A stretch of DNA of 64,000 bases from Rhinopithecus roxellana (lineage: Eukaryota > Chordata > Mammalia > Primates > Cercopithecidae). Location: the NCBI RefSeq assembly GCF_007565055.1, contig NC_044562.1, positions 51,966,250 to 52,030,249 on the forward strand, read 5' to 3'. Made by a program: the position numbers and the translations under genes. Within the stretch, counting starts at the first letter, position 1, and every line of letters begins with the position of its first letter. Under the pieces are notes generated by a model, which made no database searches, was not told the DNA's origin, and saw nothing but the letters and a program-made list of their open reading frames with translations. Of the stretch, positions 12,751 through 24,344 are shown piece after piece.

Positions 12751-12910
12751 AAAAATTATATTTAGTTTTCTTGAGGAAGCTCCATGTAGTTTTCCATAAT
12801 GATTGTACTGATTTACAATCCTACCAGCAATGTACAAGGGTTTTCTTTTCTCCACACCCTCACCAACAACTTGTCATCTTTCATCTCTCTTGTTATTTTA
12901 GTTTTTGTTT

Positions 12911-13112
12911 TTGTCTTGAGACAGTCTGTATCTGTTGTTCATGCTGGAGTTCAGTGGCATAATCACGACTCACTGTAGCCGTAGACTCAGTCTCAAGCTG
13001 TCCCCCCACCTCAGTTTCCCAGGTAGCAAGGACTATAAGTGTAAGCCATGATTCCCAGCAAAGCATTTTTTTTTTTCAGAGATGGGATCTTGCTATGTTG
13101 CCCAGGCTGTTT
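12911..13112 (-). mobile_element. Old Alu (AluJ-like), antisense, truncated
   Basis: Antisense Alu words include 'cttgagacagtctgtatctg', 'atgctggagttcagtggcat' and 'cccaggtagcaaggactata'. A second monomer start, 'gagatgggatcttgctatgt', breaks off at 'gcccaggctg'. High divergence and loss of most of the left monomer suggest an old J-class copy. It sits inside the inverted L1 segment and is younger than it. Confidence 0.7.
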
Positions 13113-13197
13113 CCATGTTTTTGATAGTAGCCATTCTGACAGGCTTGTGGTGATATCTCATTTTGATTTTAACTTACATTTTCCTAATGATTGGTGA

Positions 13198-13560
13198 TAA
13201 TCTTACTCTGTTTTGTGCTGCTATAACAGAATATCACAAACTGAGTAAATTATAATGAACTCACAGCTTTGGAGGCTCAAAAGACAAAAATCACGAAGCT
13301 GGGATCGGTCAAGGAACCTCTTGCTGCATCATCCCATGGTGGAAGGGCAAGAGAGGGTGTGAGTGAAAGCACATTTCACCTTTGTAAGGAACCCACTCCC
13401 ACAACAAAAACCCATTCCTGTGAGAACAGCATGAATCCATTCGTGAAGGCAGAGCTCTCCTGGCCTAACCACCTTTTAAAGGTCCTGCCCTCTAATACTG
13501 TTATAATGATAATTAAATTTCAAAATGAGTTTGGGAGGAGACAAACATTCAAAGCATAGC
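13198..13560 (-). mobile_element. ERVL-MaLR LTR (MST/MLT1-like), solo, antisense
   Basis: Read on the minus strand it begins like 'tgctatgctttgaatgtttg' and continues 'aatttaattatcattataac' and 'gcaggacctttaaaaggtgg'. At the plus-strand left edge is 'actctgttttgtgctgctat', the reverse complement of the usual LTR end. L1 text resumes on the right with 'gctgagcattttttcatata'. It is a solo LTR with no internal region. Confidence 0.7.
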
Positions 13561-14260
13561 AGCAGCGCTGAGCATTTTTTCATATATTTGTCGGTCATTT
13601 GTATGTCTTCTTTTCAGAAATATCTATTCAGGCCCCTTGCCCATGTTTTAATCAGGTTATTTGTTTTCTTGCTATTGAGTTGTTTAATTTCCTTTTATAT
13701 TATACATGTTAACCACTTAACAGATAATATGCTTGTAAATATTTTCTCCCAGTTGGTGGGTTCACTCTGCTAATTGTAGCTTTGCTATGCAGAAACTTTT
13801 TAGTTTGGTGTAATCCCATTTGTCTACTTTTGCTTTTGTTGTATGAGCTTTTGGGGTCATATCTAAATAATCAATACCCAGACCCATGTTGTATAGTGTT
13901 ACCCCTGTGTTTTCAGAGTAGTTTCACTGTTTTGGGTCATACACTTAAGTCTTTAATCCATTTTGAGTATCTATAAAGAGTGAGATAAGGATCCAATGTC
14001 ATTCTTTTTCTGCATGTTTTTCAATACTTTTTATTGAAGAGACTATCTTCTTCCCATTGTATTCTTGCACTTTCATCAAAAATTAACTAACTGTAAATGT
14101 TTGAGTTCATTTCTTGGTTCTTTCTTCTATTCCATTGGCAAATGTGCCTATTTTTATGCCAGTCCCATGCTGTTTTAATTACTATAGATTTACATTATAG
14201 TTTGAAATCAGGTAGTATGGTGTCTTCAGCTTTGTTCTTTTTGCTCAGTATTGCCTTGGT

Positions 14261-14287
14261 TGTGTGTGTGTGTGTGTGTGTGTGTGT
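14261..14287 (+). repeat. (TG)n microsatellite
   Basis: About 13 TG dinucleotide units within the inverted L1 segment, at the position where L1 ORF2 antisense has 'ttgctttggct'. Confidence 0.95.
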
Positions 14288-14336
14288 TTCCATATGAATT
14301 TTAGGATTTTTTTTCTTTTTCTGTGAAAAATGACAT

Positions 14337-15075
14337 TGGAATAACAAAAAACTATTTGGAGATTCCTCAAAAAACTAAAAATAGAATTACCATAGAATCC
14401 AGCAATTCCACTTTGTGTATGTATCCAAAGAATTTGAAATCAGTATGTTGAAGAGATAACTGCACTCCCATGCTCACTGCAGCATTATTCACAATAGCTA
14501 AGTTATGGAATCAATCTAAGTGTACATTGTTGTGTGGATGGATAATGAAAATGTACATATACACAGTGGCATACTACACAGTCTTGAAAAGGAAGAAAAT
14601 TCTGTCATTTGTGGCAGATAGATGAACCTGGAGAGCATTATGCTAAGTAAAATAAGCCAGGCAAGGAAAAACTAATACTACATGTTCTCACTTATGTATA
14701 GAATTTAAAACAATTGAACTCAAAGAAACAGATAGTAGAATAGTGGTTACCAGAGGCTGGAGATGGAGGATATGAGGAGATATTGTTTAGAGAATATAAA
14801 GTTTTAGTTAAATAAGAGAAATACGTTTTTTGAACTCTATTGCACAGCATGATGTCCATAGTTCAAAATGGTGTATTGTGTATTTTAAATTTGCTAAGAG
14901 AGTAAATTTCAGATGTTCTTATCACAAAAAATAGTAAATGTTTGAGGTGATGAATATGTTAATTAGCTTGATTTAATCATTCCACTTTGTATACCTATAT
15001 CATAACAACACTTTTACCTCATAAATACATACAATTATAATTTGTCAAATTACCATATAATAAAAATAATTATCT
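14337..15075 (+). mobile_element. Sense 3' segment of the twin-primed L1
   Basis: It starts with 'ctatttggagattcctcaaa', almost exactly the L1 position where the inverted segment began. It then runs through 'catgctcactgcagcattat', 'cagatagatgaacctggaga', 'tggttaccagaggctggaga' and the 3' UTR to an A/T-rich tail near 15075. A possible degenerate target duplication is 'aattatatttagtttt' at 12754-12769 against 'aattatctactttt' at 15068-15081. Confidence 0.8.
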
Positions 15076-15317
15076 ACTTTTAAGATAGTAAAAACAACAA
15101 TAATAAATATATCACTTTTATCATTAGTGAATACATTTTGAAATTCTAATACTTAGCAACAATTTTAGATTGTTTGATTTTTATAAACTTCATAATCTCT
15201 TTATAGAGCTACTGATAATCTCTTGCAATTTGTAGGATTTCCAAAGTGTTGTCTGAATTCAGAGGCATACAGTACTGAATTTTAGACCATGAAAGAAACT
15301 TGGAATTAATTTAGAGC

Positions 15318-15478
15318 AATGATCAGCAAAGTATAGTTCATGAGCTAAATCTGGTCAGCAGTCTCTTTTTATAAAGTTTTATTGGAACACAGGCTCATTT
15401 ATTTATGTATTATCTGTAAGGGTAAAGTTGAAAGTATGCCTTACAAGGCCTGTATTTGGCCCTTTAAAGAAAAAAAAA
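15318..15478 (+). mobile_element. hAT-Charlie-type non-autonomous transposon fragment (MER1-like)
   Basis: 'gatcagcaaagtatagttca', 'agttttattggaacacaggc' and 'ggccctttaaagaaaaaaaa' fit a common primate hAT-type element ('ggtcggcaaactacggccc' to 'ggccctttacagaaaaag'). Its ends are nearly complete but diverged, and the exact family name is uncertain. Confidence 0.55.
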
Positions 15479-15544
15479 TGCTTATTCAGGATGTAGAGGA
15501 AAAACTTACTTAACAAAGGGGGAAGTTGAGGTACCTGGAGATTA

Positions 15545-15839
15545 GTTGCTGTCTTATTTTGAGTTTCCTCAAAAATAGACTCTGAAAAAAAGATTTGAAT
15601 TTAGTTTGTTTATTGTGGAAGTAATCCCAACAAACATCAATAGAAGATTGGAGAAGAGAGGCAAGAAAGGAAGGAAGCCAATAATGTAAGTGTTATTAGG
15701 CAAGTGTTATTAATTCATGTGTTTTCTTGCTGGACAACTGAAACTCAATCCTACTGAGGGACTCTGGGGAAAAATGTAATGCATGTTCCTTAGAGTTATT
15801 TCATCTGAGGGACAATGGAGTTGGGGTCTTTATATACTA
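15545..15839 (-). mobile_element. Left (3') LTR remnant of a class III ERV, part 1
   Basis: Text such as 'gaggcaagaaaggaaggaag', 'ccaataatgtaagtgttatt' and 'ctgagggactctggggaaaa' recurs in diverged form at 22835-23045. That identifies the pair as LTRs of one provirus. I suspect the LTR16/ERV3-16 group but could not test it. The LTR is cut at a TA (15838-15839) by Tigger1 and resumes at 18501 with 'taattgagggtttctcatag'. Confidence 0.55.
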
Positions 15840-16164
15840 ATTTTATTGAAGGTTGATGGCAACACTGCCTGCATCAAGCAAGTCTATCAGTGCCATTTTT
15901 TCCAATAGCATATCCTTATTTCATGTCTCTGTGTCGTATTTTAGTAATTCTTGCAAACTATATTGTTATTATTGTATCTGTTATGGTGATCAGTGACATT
16001 TGATGTTACTATTGTAATTGTTTTGGGGCACCACTAAATCATGCCATATAAGATGGCAAATTCAATTGATCAATGTTGTGTGCATTCTGGCTGCTCCACC
16101 GACCAGCCATTCCTGTGTTTTTCTCCCTCTCTTTGGCCTTCCTATTCTTTGAGACACAATATTA

Positions 16165-18288
16165 TTGAAATTAGGACAGTTAATAACCCTAGAGTGGCCT
16201 CTAGCTGTTCAAGTAAAAGGAAGTCACATGTCTTCCACTTTAAATCATAGGCTAGAAATGATTAAGTTTAATGAGGAAGGCAAGTTGAAAGTCAAGACAG
16301 GACAAAAGCTATGTCTCTTATGCCAAACAGTTAGCCTAGTTGTGAATGCAAAGGAAAAGTTCTTGAAGGAAATTAACAGTGGTACTCTAGTGAAAACATG
16401 AATGATAAGAAAGCAAAACAGCCTTATTGCTGATATGGAGAAAGTTTTAGTTGTCTGGATAGAAGATCAAACCAGTCACAATATGCCCTTAAGCCAAAGC
16501 CTAACCCAGGGCAAGGCCTTGACTCTCTTCAATTATATGAAGACGGAGAGAGGTGAGAAAGCTGCAGAAGAATTTTGAAGCTAGCAGAGGCTGGTTTATG
16601 AGGATTAAGAAAAGAAGCCATCGGTTGGGTGCAGTGTCTCATGCCTGTAATCCCAGCACTTTGGGAGGCTGAGGTGGGCAGATCACAAGGTCAAGGGCTG
16701 ACATGGTGAAATCGTGTCTCTACTAAAAATACAAAAATTAGCCAGTCATGGTGGCACATGCCTGTATTCCCAGCTACTGAGGAGGCTGAGACAGGAGAAT
16801 CACCTGAACCCGGGAGGCAGAGGTTGCAGTGAGCAGAGATCTTGCCACTGCACTCCAGCCTGGTGACACAGAGAGACTCCATCTCAAAAAACAAACAGAC
16901 AGACAAACAGAAAAGAAGCCATCTCTATAACATAAATGTGCAAGATGAAGCAGCAAATACTGATGTAAAAGCTGCAGCAATTTATCCAGAAGATAGAGGG
17001 AAGATCATTGATGAGGTGGTTTCATTAAACAGCAGATTTTCAATGAAGATAAATCAGCCTAATAATGGAAAAGATACCATCTAGTACTTTCATTGCTAAA
17101 TAGGAGAAGTCAATGCCAAGCTTTGAAGCCAGATATTGACTTCTCAAAGCCTCAAAGGACAGGCTGACTCTACTGTTAGGGGCTAGTGTAGCAGGTGACT
17201 TTAACTTGGAGCCAATGCTCATTTGCCATTCTGAAAATCCCAGACCCCTTAAGAATGAAATAACAGAGCTATTCTGCCTGTGCTCTAGAAATGGAATGAT
17301 CAAGCCTGGATGACAGTCCATCTGTTTACAGCATGGTTTGTAAATATTGTAAGCACACTGTTGAGGCCCATTGCTTGGAAAAAAGATTTCATTTCAAATG
17401 TCACTATTCATTAACAAAGCACTTAGTCACTCAAGAGCTCTAATGGAGAAATATGAAGTTAATATTGTTTTCATGCCTGCTAACAAAACATCCATTCTGC
17501 AGCCCATGGATCAAGGAGTAATTTTGACTTTCAAGTCTTACTATCTAAGAAATGTATCTTGTAAGGCTATCACTGCCATAGATAGTGATCCCTTTGTTGG
17601 ATCTGGGCAAAGTAAATTGAAAGCATCTGGAGAAGATTCACCATTCCAGATGACATTTATGATTCCTGAAAGGAGGTCAAAACATCAACATTAACAGAAA
17701 TTGGAAGACATTGATTCCAACCCTCAGGGATGACTTTGAGGGGTTCATGACTTCAGTAAAGGAAGTCACTGCAGATGTTGTAGAAATAGTAAGAGAACTA
17801 GAATTAGAAGTAGAGCCTGAAGATGTAACTGAATTGCTGCAATCTCATGTTAAAACTTAAGTGGGTAGAGAGTTGCTTCTTGTGCATGTGCAAAGAAAGT
17901 GGTTTCTTGAAATGGAATCGACTCCTGGTGAAGATGCTGTGAACATTGTTGAAATAACAGCAAAGAATTTAGAATATTACAAAAACTTAGTTGGCAAAAA
18001 AATACTTAGTTGGTAAATCAGTGGCAGGGTTTAAGAGGACTGACTTCAACTTTGAAAGAAGTACTGTGAGTCAAATGCTATCAAACAGGGTTGCATGCTA
18101 CAGATAAATCTTTTATGAAAGAAGGAATCAGTCCATGTGACAAAATTGATTGTTGTCTTATGTTTAAGAAACTGGCACAGCTACCTCAGCCTTCAGCAAC
18201 CACCACCCTGATCAGTCATCAGACATCAACACAGAGGCAGAACCCTTTACCAGCAAAAAGATTACAACTTGCTGAAAGGCTCAGATGA
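16165..18288 (+). pseudogene. Tigger1 transposase, broken
   Basis: The family encodes a pogo-like transposase with N-terminal helix-turn-helix DNA-binding domains and a DDE catalytic domain. The N-terminal remnant is a 78-codon frame from 16165, containing 'EKFLKEINSGTLVKT'. The DDE region survives best at 17371-17694, where 'FMPANKTSILQPMDQGVI' holds the conserved 'QPMDQGVI' box with its catalytic Asp. The Pro/Gln-rich C-terminus is seen near 18180-18260. Multiple stops, frameshifts and the Alu at 16623 destroy it. Confidence 0.75.
16623..16908 (+). mobile_element. Alu element inside Tigger1
   Basis: Starts 'ggttgggtgcagtgtctcat' and ends in an A-rich tail broken by C and G ('aaacagacagacaaacag'). 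A 15-bp perfect target duplication, 'agaaaagaagccatc', lies at 16608-16622 and 16909-16923. About 20 bases of the left monomer ('gagttcaagaccagcctgg' region) are deleted after 'gatcacaaggtcaag'. It is older than the three AluY copies, probably S-class or an early Y. Confidence 0.9.
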
Positions 18289-18502
18289 TTGTTAGCATTT
18301 TTTAGCAATGAAGTGTTTTAAATTAAGTTATATACATTTTTATACATAATGCTGTTGCATACTTAAAATACTACAGTGTAGTATAAACATAATTTATATG
18401 TACTGGGAAACTAAAAAATTTGTGTGACTCACTTTATTCCAACATTTGCACTATTGCAGTGGTCTGGGACTAAGCCCACAGTATCTCTGAGGCATGCCCA
18501 TA

Positions 18503-21500
18503 ATTGAGGGTTTCTCATAGGGGTATTAATTCTATTGCAATCTGTCTTACCAAGTGCAAGGGCAGAAGAGGCTTCAATAGCCAGAGAAAAAATTCAGATA
18601 AAGAGACACAAGAACTGCAGTTGAAAGTTGGGCTGGCATGTATTGAAATGTTAAGGGCTGAGTTATTATGGGTGTTTGCTATAATCCAACCTACCACTAT
18701 TAATATCCACTGATGCCTCCATTAATTTCACCCCATCCTGCTACATATTCTTCTAGGTGGCAGGAGATTACAATTTCTTTTAAAAACCCAACAACTTAGT
18801 ACCAGAGAGCTAATGGTGGATTTTGTAGTCCTTACTGCTGCGATTAATCCTAAAACTATAATTAATAATCATCATGCACCTCCTGTATCACTCATTCTAG
18901 ATTCCTCTCATCCTTGGCCAGTATTTCTGTAGGTGTAGGCTTGTCCTGTGGGTAACAAAGACTTTCATCCCGAGGGGCTTGAGCCCCTGGTTCCTATGAC
19001 CTTTTCAGACAGAGGTCGCAGTAATTGTTTGTCCATGGTTATCACTAGGCTTGGGGGCACCAAGAGCTCCCCAGTGAGTTGCCTGAATTCTAAGACATAC
19101 TATTCATTATCATTTTGCATCAGTACTTCTTTCTTGTCATTATGATTATGATTTATCATTTGTGTCAGCATACTCACTCTTTTATATTTTCCTTCTAATA
19201 TATCAGGCTCAGGATAACAAAATGATCAGGTGGCAGCCATAGTTTAGTAGAGCCCTTACTCTAACCTCCCTTGTAAAAGCACTCCTGCACCACTACCACA
19301 CCTTGGAAATCAAGTGTTTCTTTTACAGCTGAGTTGAAAGTGCAACATGGGAAGCACACATCACCCAACTGGGTCGCTTGGACAGATAATAAAAGGGCAC
19401 TTATAGTTTGACATTTTGGTTCTCAGAGTCATGTATTCCACCTATTAGAGACACAATACCACATAGTAGCCATTGGCATTTAAAGGATAGTATCCAAATT
19501 CCACAGAGTAACAGTGCCATCCACAGATTGGTTTGTTTACTTGTGCCTTTTAGAAATGAATTCAACATTCTGTCAGGCCAGCAGATTTGGGGTAATGCAA
19601 TATATTGTAAAATGAGTGATATTTCACAGTCATTTATATTTTGTCATCTTTCCTTTGCTGTAATATGGGTTCTTTAGTTCAAGGAGGTATCATACGCCAT
19701 CTTGTGATGATAAATCTCCCATTTTCCGAGTCCTTAGATAATATTGCTAGATGAGACATTTAGACAGAAAAGTTAAACCCATATCTAAAATATTTATTGA
19801 TTGCAATAATGAAAAATTACTGCTCTTTCCAGGTAGGAAAAGGTCAGATATTATCAACTTGCAATCAAGCTGCAAGTTTGTCTCTGATTATGAGAAATCA
19901 GTCATTTGACAGAGGAAGTAACTTCAACAACATTGTAAGAGACAGCCCATGCATAGCGTACATCCATGTCACAATAATTATTCATTTCATGGGCCATTAC
20001 ACAATAAGTGTAGTAGCCAAGAAAAACAAAAACAACTTGTTCTACTAGAAACATAATTCTATCCATTTGTTTGTTCAGTGCATCTAATTCAGAGGACATT
20101 TATACAAGAGGCCAAGATCTACATATTTTGTGCCTGCTTCTATAATTATTTCCACTATTTCTTCTCTAGACATTGTTATCCTTAGTCTTCCAATCTTGCT
20201 TTTTCCAAAGCCACTTACCAAACATTCATTTGTAACTGCTCAGTAGTTCGTATATATCCTCCTCTTGAATATATGTTCTCCCCTTGCACAATTGATGGCT
20301 ACATACACTGCTCAAAGCTGTGCCCAAGGGAGGGTTTGTCCATACTGTTGTCTTTCAGGGCTATCACAGAGCAAGGATCTATTACAGAATTTTCAACTCC
20401 CAACAATTTATCACAATGGCCTATCAAAGAACCAAGTCCAGGTTTTACTCTAGCTCCATCAGCCAGTCATATGGAACCTCCCATGAAGCCATAGGTATGA
20501 AAAACGTGTCAGTGAAACATAGAAGTCTAGTCTACCTATTCTTGAAGCTTATTTACATTTTCTCAGTATATTTAGTATATTAGGCTTTATCTGTTTAACA
20601 TCCAACTTACCTGATGAACAGATCAGTGAATAGTCTGAAATGGGCAGAACTGACTTGAAAATCTGAAGAGGCAATGTTAAGGGTCATGGTTCTTTCTTAG
20701 TGCTGGATGTGCAAAGTACAATAACTTGTTCTTTACCTTGGGGCATTTAGGACAGCATGTCCCAGACAACTGGACTACTACAAACTTCACCAATGTGATA
20801 CACCCCGAATTAGGAAGATTTACCTCCCACTGTCTGTCTGAGATATGTCACAGTGTGGTTGTCCTTATTACTAGCTGTTGCTCAAGTTTAAGTAGCATGC
20901 TGTCATCAATACAATGCACCAGTGTGACTTTCTGAAGGATGTCCAAATGATAGAGGTCTCTTCAGATTATATTGTGTTGGACAGCAAGAAAGTTAGCAGT
21001 CTTGGTGTATAATCAAGAACACATTGTTATGCAACCATGTGGATCTGAACTGCTACTGATCCTTCTTTCTGATGAGTATGGAAAAAGTATTTATCAATTC
21101 AGTAGTGGTATATTGTATATCAGAGGCTTTCTTGCTCTGCTGTAGAACAGATAACACATCCAGCACAGAAACTGTAAATGGAGCTGTTGTTTCATTTAAT
21201 TTGTAGTATTTGACTGCCATGTGCCATGTTGCAGGCTGTTTTTGCAGGTCCAGAATGGTGAATTAATTGGGGATATGATGGAGATGATCATGCTGCACCT
21301 TTAAGTCATTGGTGGTGGGACGAATCTCTGCCATTTCATCTAGGATGCCACATTGCATTTGAATTACATTCCTGGCCAGAGAGGAGGAAGCAGTATTAAG
21401 AACTTGTACTTGGTCTTTCCTACCATAATGGCTCTTACTGAAAAGATCAGGGAACCAACTGAAAGGTTCTGCTGGTTGCTAAGTATATCGATCCAGATTC

Positions 21501-22830
21501 TATATTCAAGAACTAGGGAAATAATCACCAGATGAGTTCGTGGACATATTAGGTCCACTGTGAGACATACTTGGGCCAGGCCTCCATTTATTACCTGGCA
21601 CCTATATACCCTATAACAGTCAGGCCTTGATGGTATTCAGGGTCTCTTGGTATCCAACACACCTTAAAGTATGTATTTTTCCCCAGTGTACAGATACCCT
21701 GGTATTTCGGGAGAAATATTGGGGAATTGATACTCTATACATTTGCTGTGGTGTTGCAGGATTCTTCTACAAGGGGATCTAGCTTTGCTAGTTAATGAGT
21801 TTTGAATCTAACACTGTTTCTGCTTGGAACACTGGCTGAGAAATTGTAAATTTCCACTGTAGTCAAATATTAGCTTTTTCAGCTCCCCTGATCTTGATCT
21901 GTTTTTAAATGTGTGTGTGTATGTGTATATATTCAACCTTATATTCCATTACTTATATTTCAGCACTTAAAGTCTAGAGTCCTCAAGACTTATTCTCAGG
22001 CATATTCTCTCAGCTTTTGCTAATATATAATATTGATATCCTATGGTTAATTTGGTTAATAATCACCTTCCTCTTATAGAAGGGACTGTTTCTCCAGCTG
22101 GGTCATGCTGAGACTTAACCCTATTATTGATCTGGAAGTAATGAAGTAAAGTGGGGCAACATTAGCTTGTGAGCCATCTGCTTCAGGTGAGGTCTTTGCA
22201 TAGTCTCCAGTAAAAGAAAGGCTGCTATCCTCTAACAACTGGGGGTGAGGCATTTCTGTTGGGGTTCTAAGAAATTAGAGGGTTCAGTGTTACCAAATGC
22301 ATCCACCCGCATTGTCCCCATCCCACATATCATGGTCTTATTCTTTCTTCTCAAGGCCTTACTTCACCATATAGGACTTACTGGTTCTGTGTTTTAGCCT
22401 TTCCCACAATAAGGCAACATATTACTCCAGTTGGAGAAGGCAGGTGTGTTTAAATACAGCCACAGAGACTTTCTGGTCTTCGCACCTTGCCCTGAGTTTA
22501 CAGAGAGCTCAACTGACACTGTCATTTTCTTGCTTTAAGCACTTCAGTGGCACTTATCAATAGCTGCTCAATTTCATAGGTTCTATAACTACCATTGTCT
22601 TTACAGCTCTCAGATGCTGTGTGTAAGTATCTTCTTCCATCTGTATTTTATCCCAATTCTTCACAGATAACAATTGTGGTGCTGTAGTACTCCAGGGATT
22701 ATCACCACTGCAGTTACAGCCAGCAATAGAATTCTTGTTGTCATATGGCTAGCAAGTTACCCAATTCTGCTAACACATCCTGAGTATCTGCTACTTAATA
22801 TAAGATAATAATGTCTTTGCATATGATTCC
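18503..22830 (-). mobile_element. Class III (ERVL-type) endogenous retrovirus internal region, decayed, with LTR remainder at left
   Basis: From 18503 to a few hundred bases on, the sequence continues the left LTR. Beyond that is internal sequence, antisense, with every frame broken. The clearest landmark is the reverse transcriptase active-site remnant at 20889-20921. Upstream minus-strand text near 21150-21290 is compatible with the RT fingers/palm region. The internal span of about 4 kb is short for the class, so large deletions are likely. It cannot make protein. The class assignment rests on overall resemblance and needs a database check. Confidence 0.55.
20889..20921 (-). pseudogene. 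Degenerate retroviral RT YxDD-type motif
   Basis: On the minus strand this reads LVHCIDDSMLL. The two adjacent Asp residues and the preceding 'LVH' are the hallmark of the RT catalytic box, with Tyr replaced by Cys. It lies in the decayed ERV and has no flanking open frame. Confidence 0.55.
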
Positions 22831-22834
22831 TCAA

Positions 22835-23045
22835 AGTGGACCAGCTGCTGGTCAGGATCATTGGTAAGGAAGGGGGAAGTAATAGAGGAAATAATGTGTT
22901 ACTTAGCAAGTTACCACTGGGCAGCGGGAGCTTGCTGGGGAACTCTAGGAAACAGTATGGAACACACACCTCAGAGTTATTCCATAAAGGGAGTGAGAGG
23001 GTAGGGTATTCATATACCGATCAAGGAGTGATTCTGGAAGCATAG
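22835..23045 (-). mobile_element. Right (5') LTR remnant of the class III ERV
   Basis: Several words match the left LTR in the same order: 'ggaaataatgtgttacttag' against 'ccaataatgtaagtgttatt', 'ctggggaactctaggaaaca' against 'ctgagggactctggggaaaa', and 'cctcagagttattccat' against 'ccttagagttatttcat'. They are followed by 'gggtattcatatac' against 'gggtctttatatac'. The outer limits are not clear and the LTR may extend to about 23150. Confidence 0.5.
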
Positions 23046-23663
23046 GCAGATGCATAGGCAGAGTGGGCTCTGTTATACAGGGAAAGTTCCCAGGTAGAGA
23101 TTTAGGTGCTGGATGTTGGAAATAGCGGAGACATGGAATGAAATGGTAAAGGCTGAACAGATATGGGCAAGGCACTGATAGCATCTTTTATAAGTGACAT
23201 CTAATGTCTTAGTGTATGTGAAATGGAATGGAAACAAGAGCACAGGCTTTTTGACTTTTTTGGTAATCCTACATTAGACTGTTACTTTCACATTTGTCCT
23301 TAGGGAATGTTGTCTAGTTTTCACTTACTTAAAAGTGGCTTTATAAAAATGAGCCCCAATCCAATTTAATGATCAAACCTCTTCTTTGTGGCCAGTCCAA
23401 GGACAAAGATTGAAAAATAGCTTTTTTTTTTTTTTTCTCCTTTGAGCTCAGGAAATGGAGTTTAATAAGCAAATGGGTGGGAGGAGGAAGAGGAAAAGAA
23501 GGTTAGTAGGATATTGTTTTCACTAATGGGAAAGATCAAAACCAAGAAAAGACAGTGGAAGCTTTGTGTAATAAGTAACAGTTTTTATAACCCTGTAACT
23601 GCCAAAAGTTACTTTATAGTTAACCAATCCAGTGGCAGAATATAAATCATAATATGTCATATT

Positions 23664-24117
23664 AGTCAGTGTTCTCCAAAGAACAGAACCAAGAGGATGT
23701 ATTTAGGAAGAGATTTACTATAAGGAAAAGCTCACATGATTATGGAGGCTGAGAAGTCCCCAGATCTGCTTTCTGGAAGTTGGAGACCCAGGAAAGCAGG
23801 TGGTGTGATTCCAGTCCAGGTCTGAATGCCTGAGAACCAGGGAAGCCTATGGCATAAATCCTTGACCAATGGCAGAAGAAGACTGATGTTCCAGCTCAGT
23901 TGGGAAAAGGGGTGAATTCCTTCTTTTTTCACCTTTTTGTTCTATTCAGGCCTTCAATGGACTGATGATGTCTACTCAACTTGAGTGAGGGCAATCTATT
24001 TTACTGGGCCCATACATTTAAATACTAATCTAATTGGGAAACACTCTCACAGCATACCCAGAAATAATGTTTAATCTGATCACTGTATGTCAAGTTGATA
24101 TAAAATTAATCATCACA
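23664..24117 (-). mobile_element. MLT2-type ERVL LTR, antisense
   Basis: It starts 'attagtcagtgttctccaaa' and continues 'gaacagaaccaagaggatgt', 'cacatgattatggaggctga' and 'ttgttctattcaggccttca'. It ends 'aaaattaatcatcacacaca', the reverse complement of the LTR start 'tgtgtgatgattaatttt'. It is complete or nearly so. No target duplication is obvious. It looks like a solo LTR separate from the ERV at its left. Confidence 0.75.
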
Positions 24118-24270
24118 CACATCCAGTGGCTGCTGGGATAGATTTTAGAGCCTCCAAAGGCAATTTTGCTAGATGTTCCTCATTGAAGATCAGTGGCCTC
24201 TTTATTAGTTAGCCTTATTTCTCTTAGGCAATAGGTCATAGGCCACTCATTGCTATGCCCTTAGGGAAAG

Positions 24271-24342
24271 GTCTATATCTATATCTGTATCTATATCTAT
24301 ATCTGTATCTGTCTCTATATATCTATATCATCTATCTATGAG
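24271..24342 (+). repeat. (TATATC)n-type imperfect microsatellite
   Basis: Repeats of 'tatatc' and 'tgtatc' with interruptions, grading into 'tatctatctatgag'. Confidence 0.9.
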
Positions 24343-24344
24343 TA

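Larger units (their letters stand above)
12771..14336 (-). mobile_element. Inverted 5' segment of a twin-primed L1
   Basis: This is antisense L1 ORF2. It starts at the ORF2/3' UTR end with 'cttgaggaagctccatgtag' and 'accagcaatgtacaagggtt'. It runs backward through 'catttttttcatatatttgt'-like text, 'tttgtctacttttgcttttg', 'aatccattttgagtatctat' and 'ccagtcccatgctgttttaa', and ends at 'ctgtgaaaaatgacattgg'. It abuts the sense segment at about 14337. An old Alu and a MaLR LTR later interrupted it. All frames are dead. Confidence 0.8.
15840..18500 (+). mobile_element. Tigger1 DNA transposon, nearly full length, interrupted by Alu
   Basis: The right end 'atctctgaggcatgccca' is a decayed Tigger1 terminal inverted repeat followed by TA. 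The left repeat is mostly lost, and the element starts near 'attttattgaaggttgatgg'. Subtracting the Alu leaves about 2.36 kb, close to the family length of about 2.4 kb. TA at 15838-15839 and 18501-18502 is the expected target duplication for a TcMar/pogo-type insertion. It split the LTR of the surrounding ERV, so it is younger than the ERV and older than its Alu. Confidence 0.85.

Noticed and set aside
15838..18502. Tigger1 as a possibly domesticated transposase gene
   Set aside because: Although 'QPMDQGVI' is well kept, the reading frame is broken many times and interrupted by an Alu.
24271..24342. Regular repeats as a CRISPR-like array
   Set aside because: It is a simple hexanucleotide microsatellite with no unique spacers, in a primate genome.
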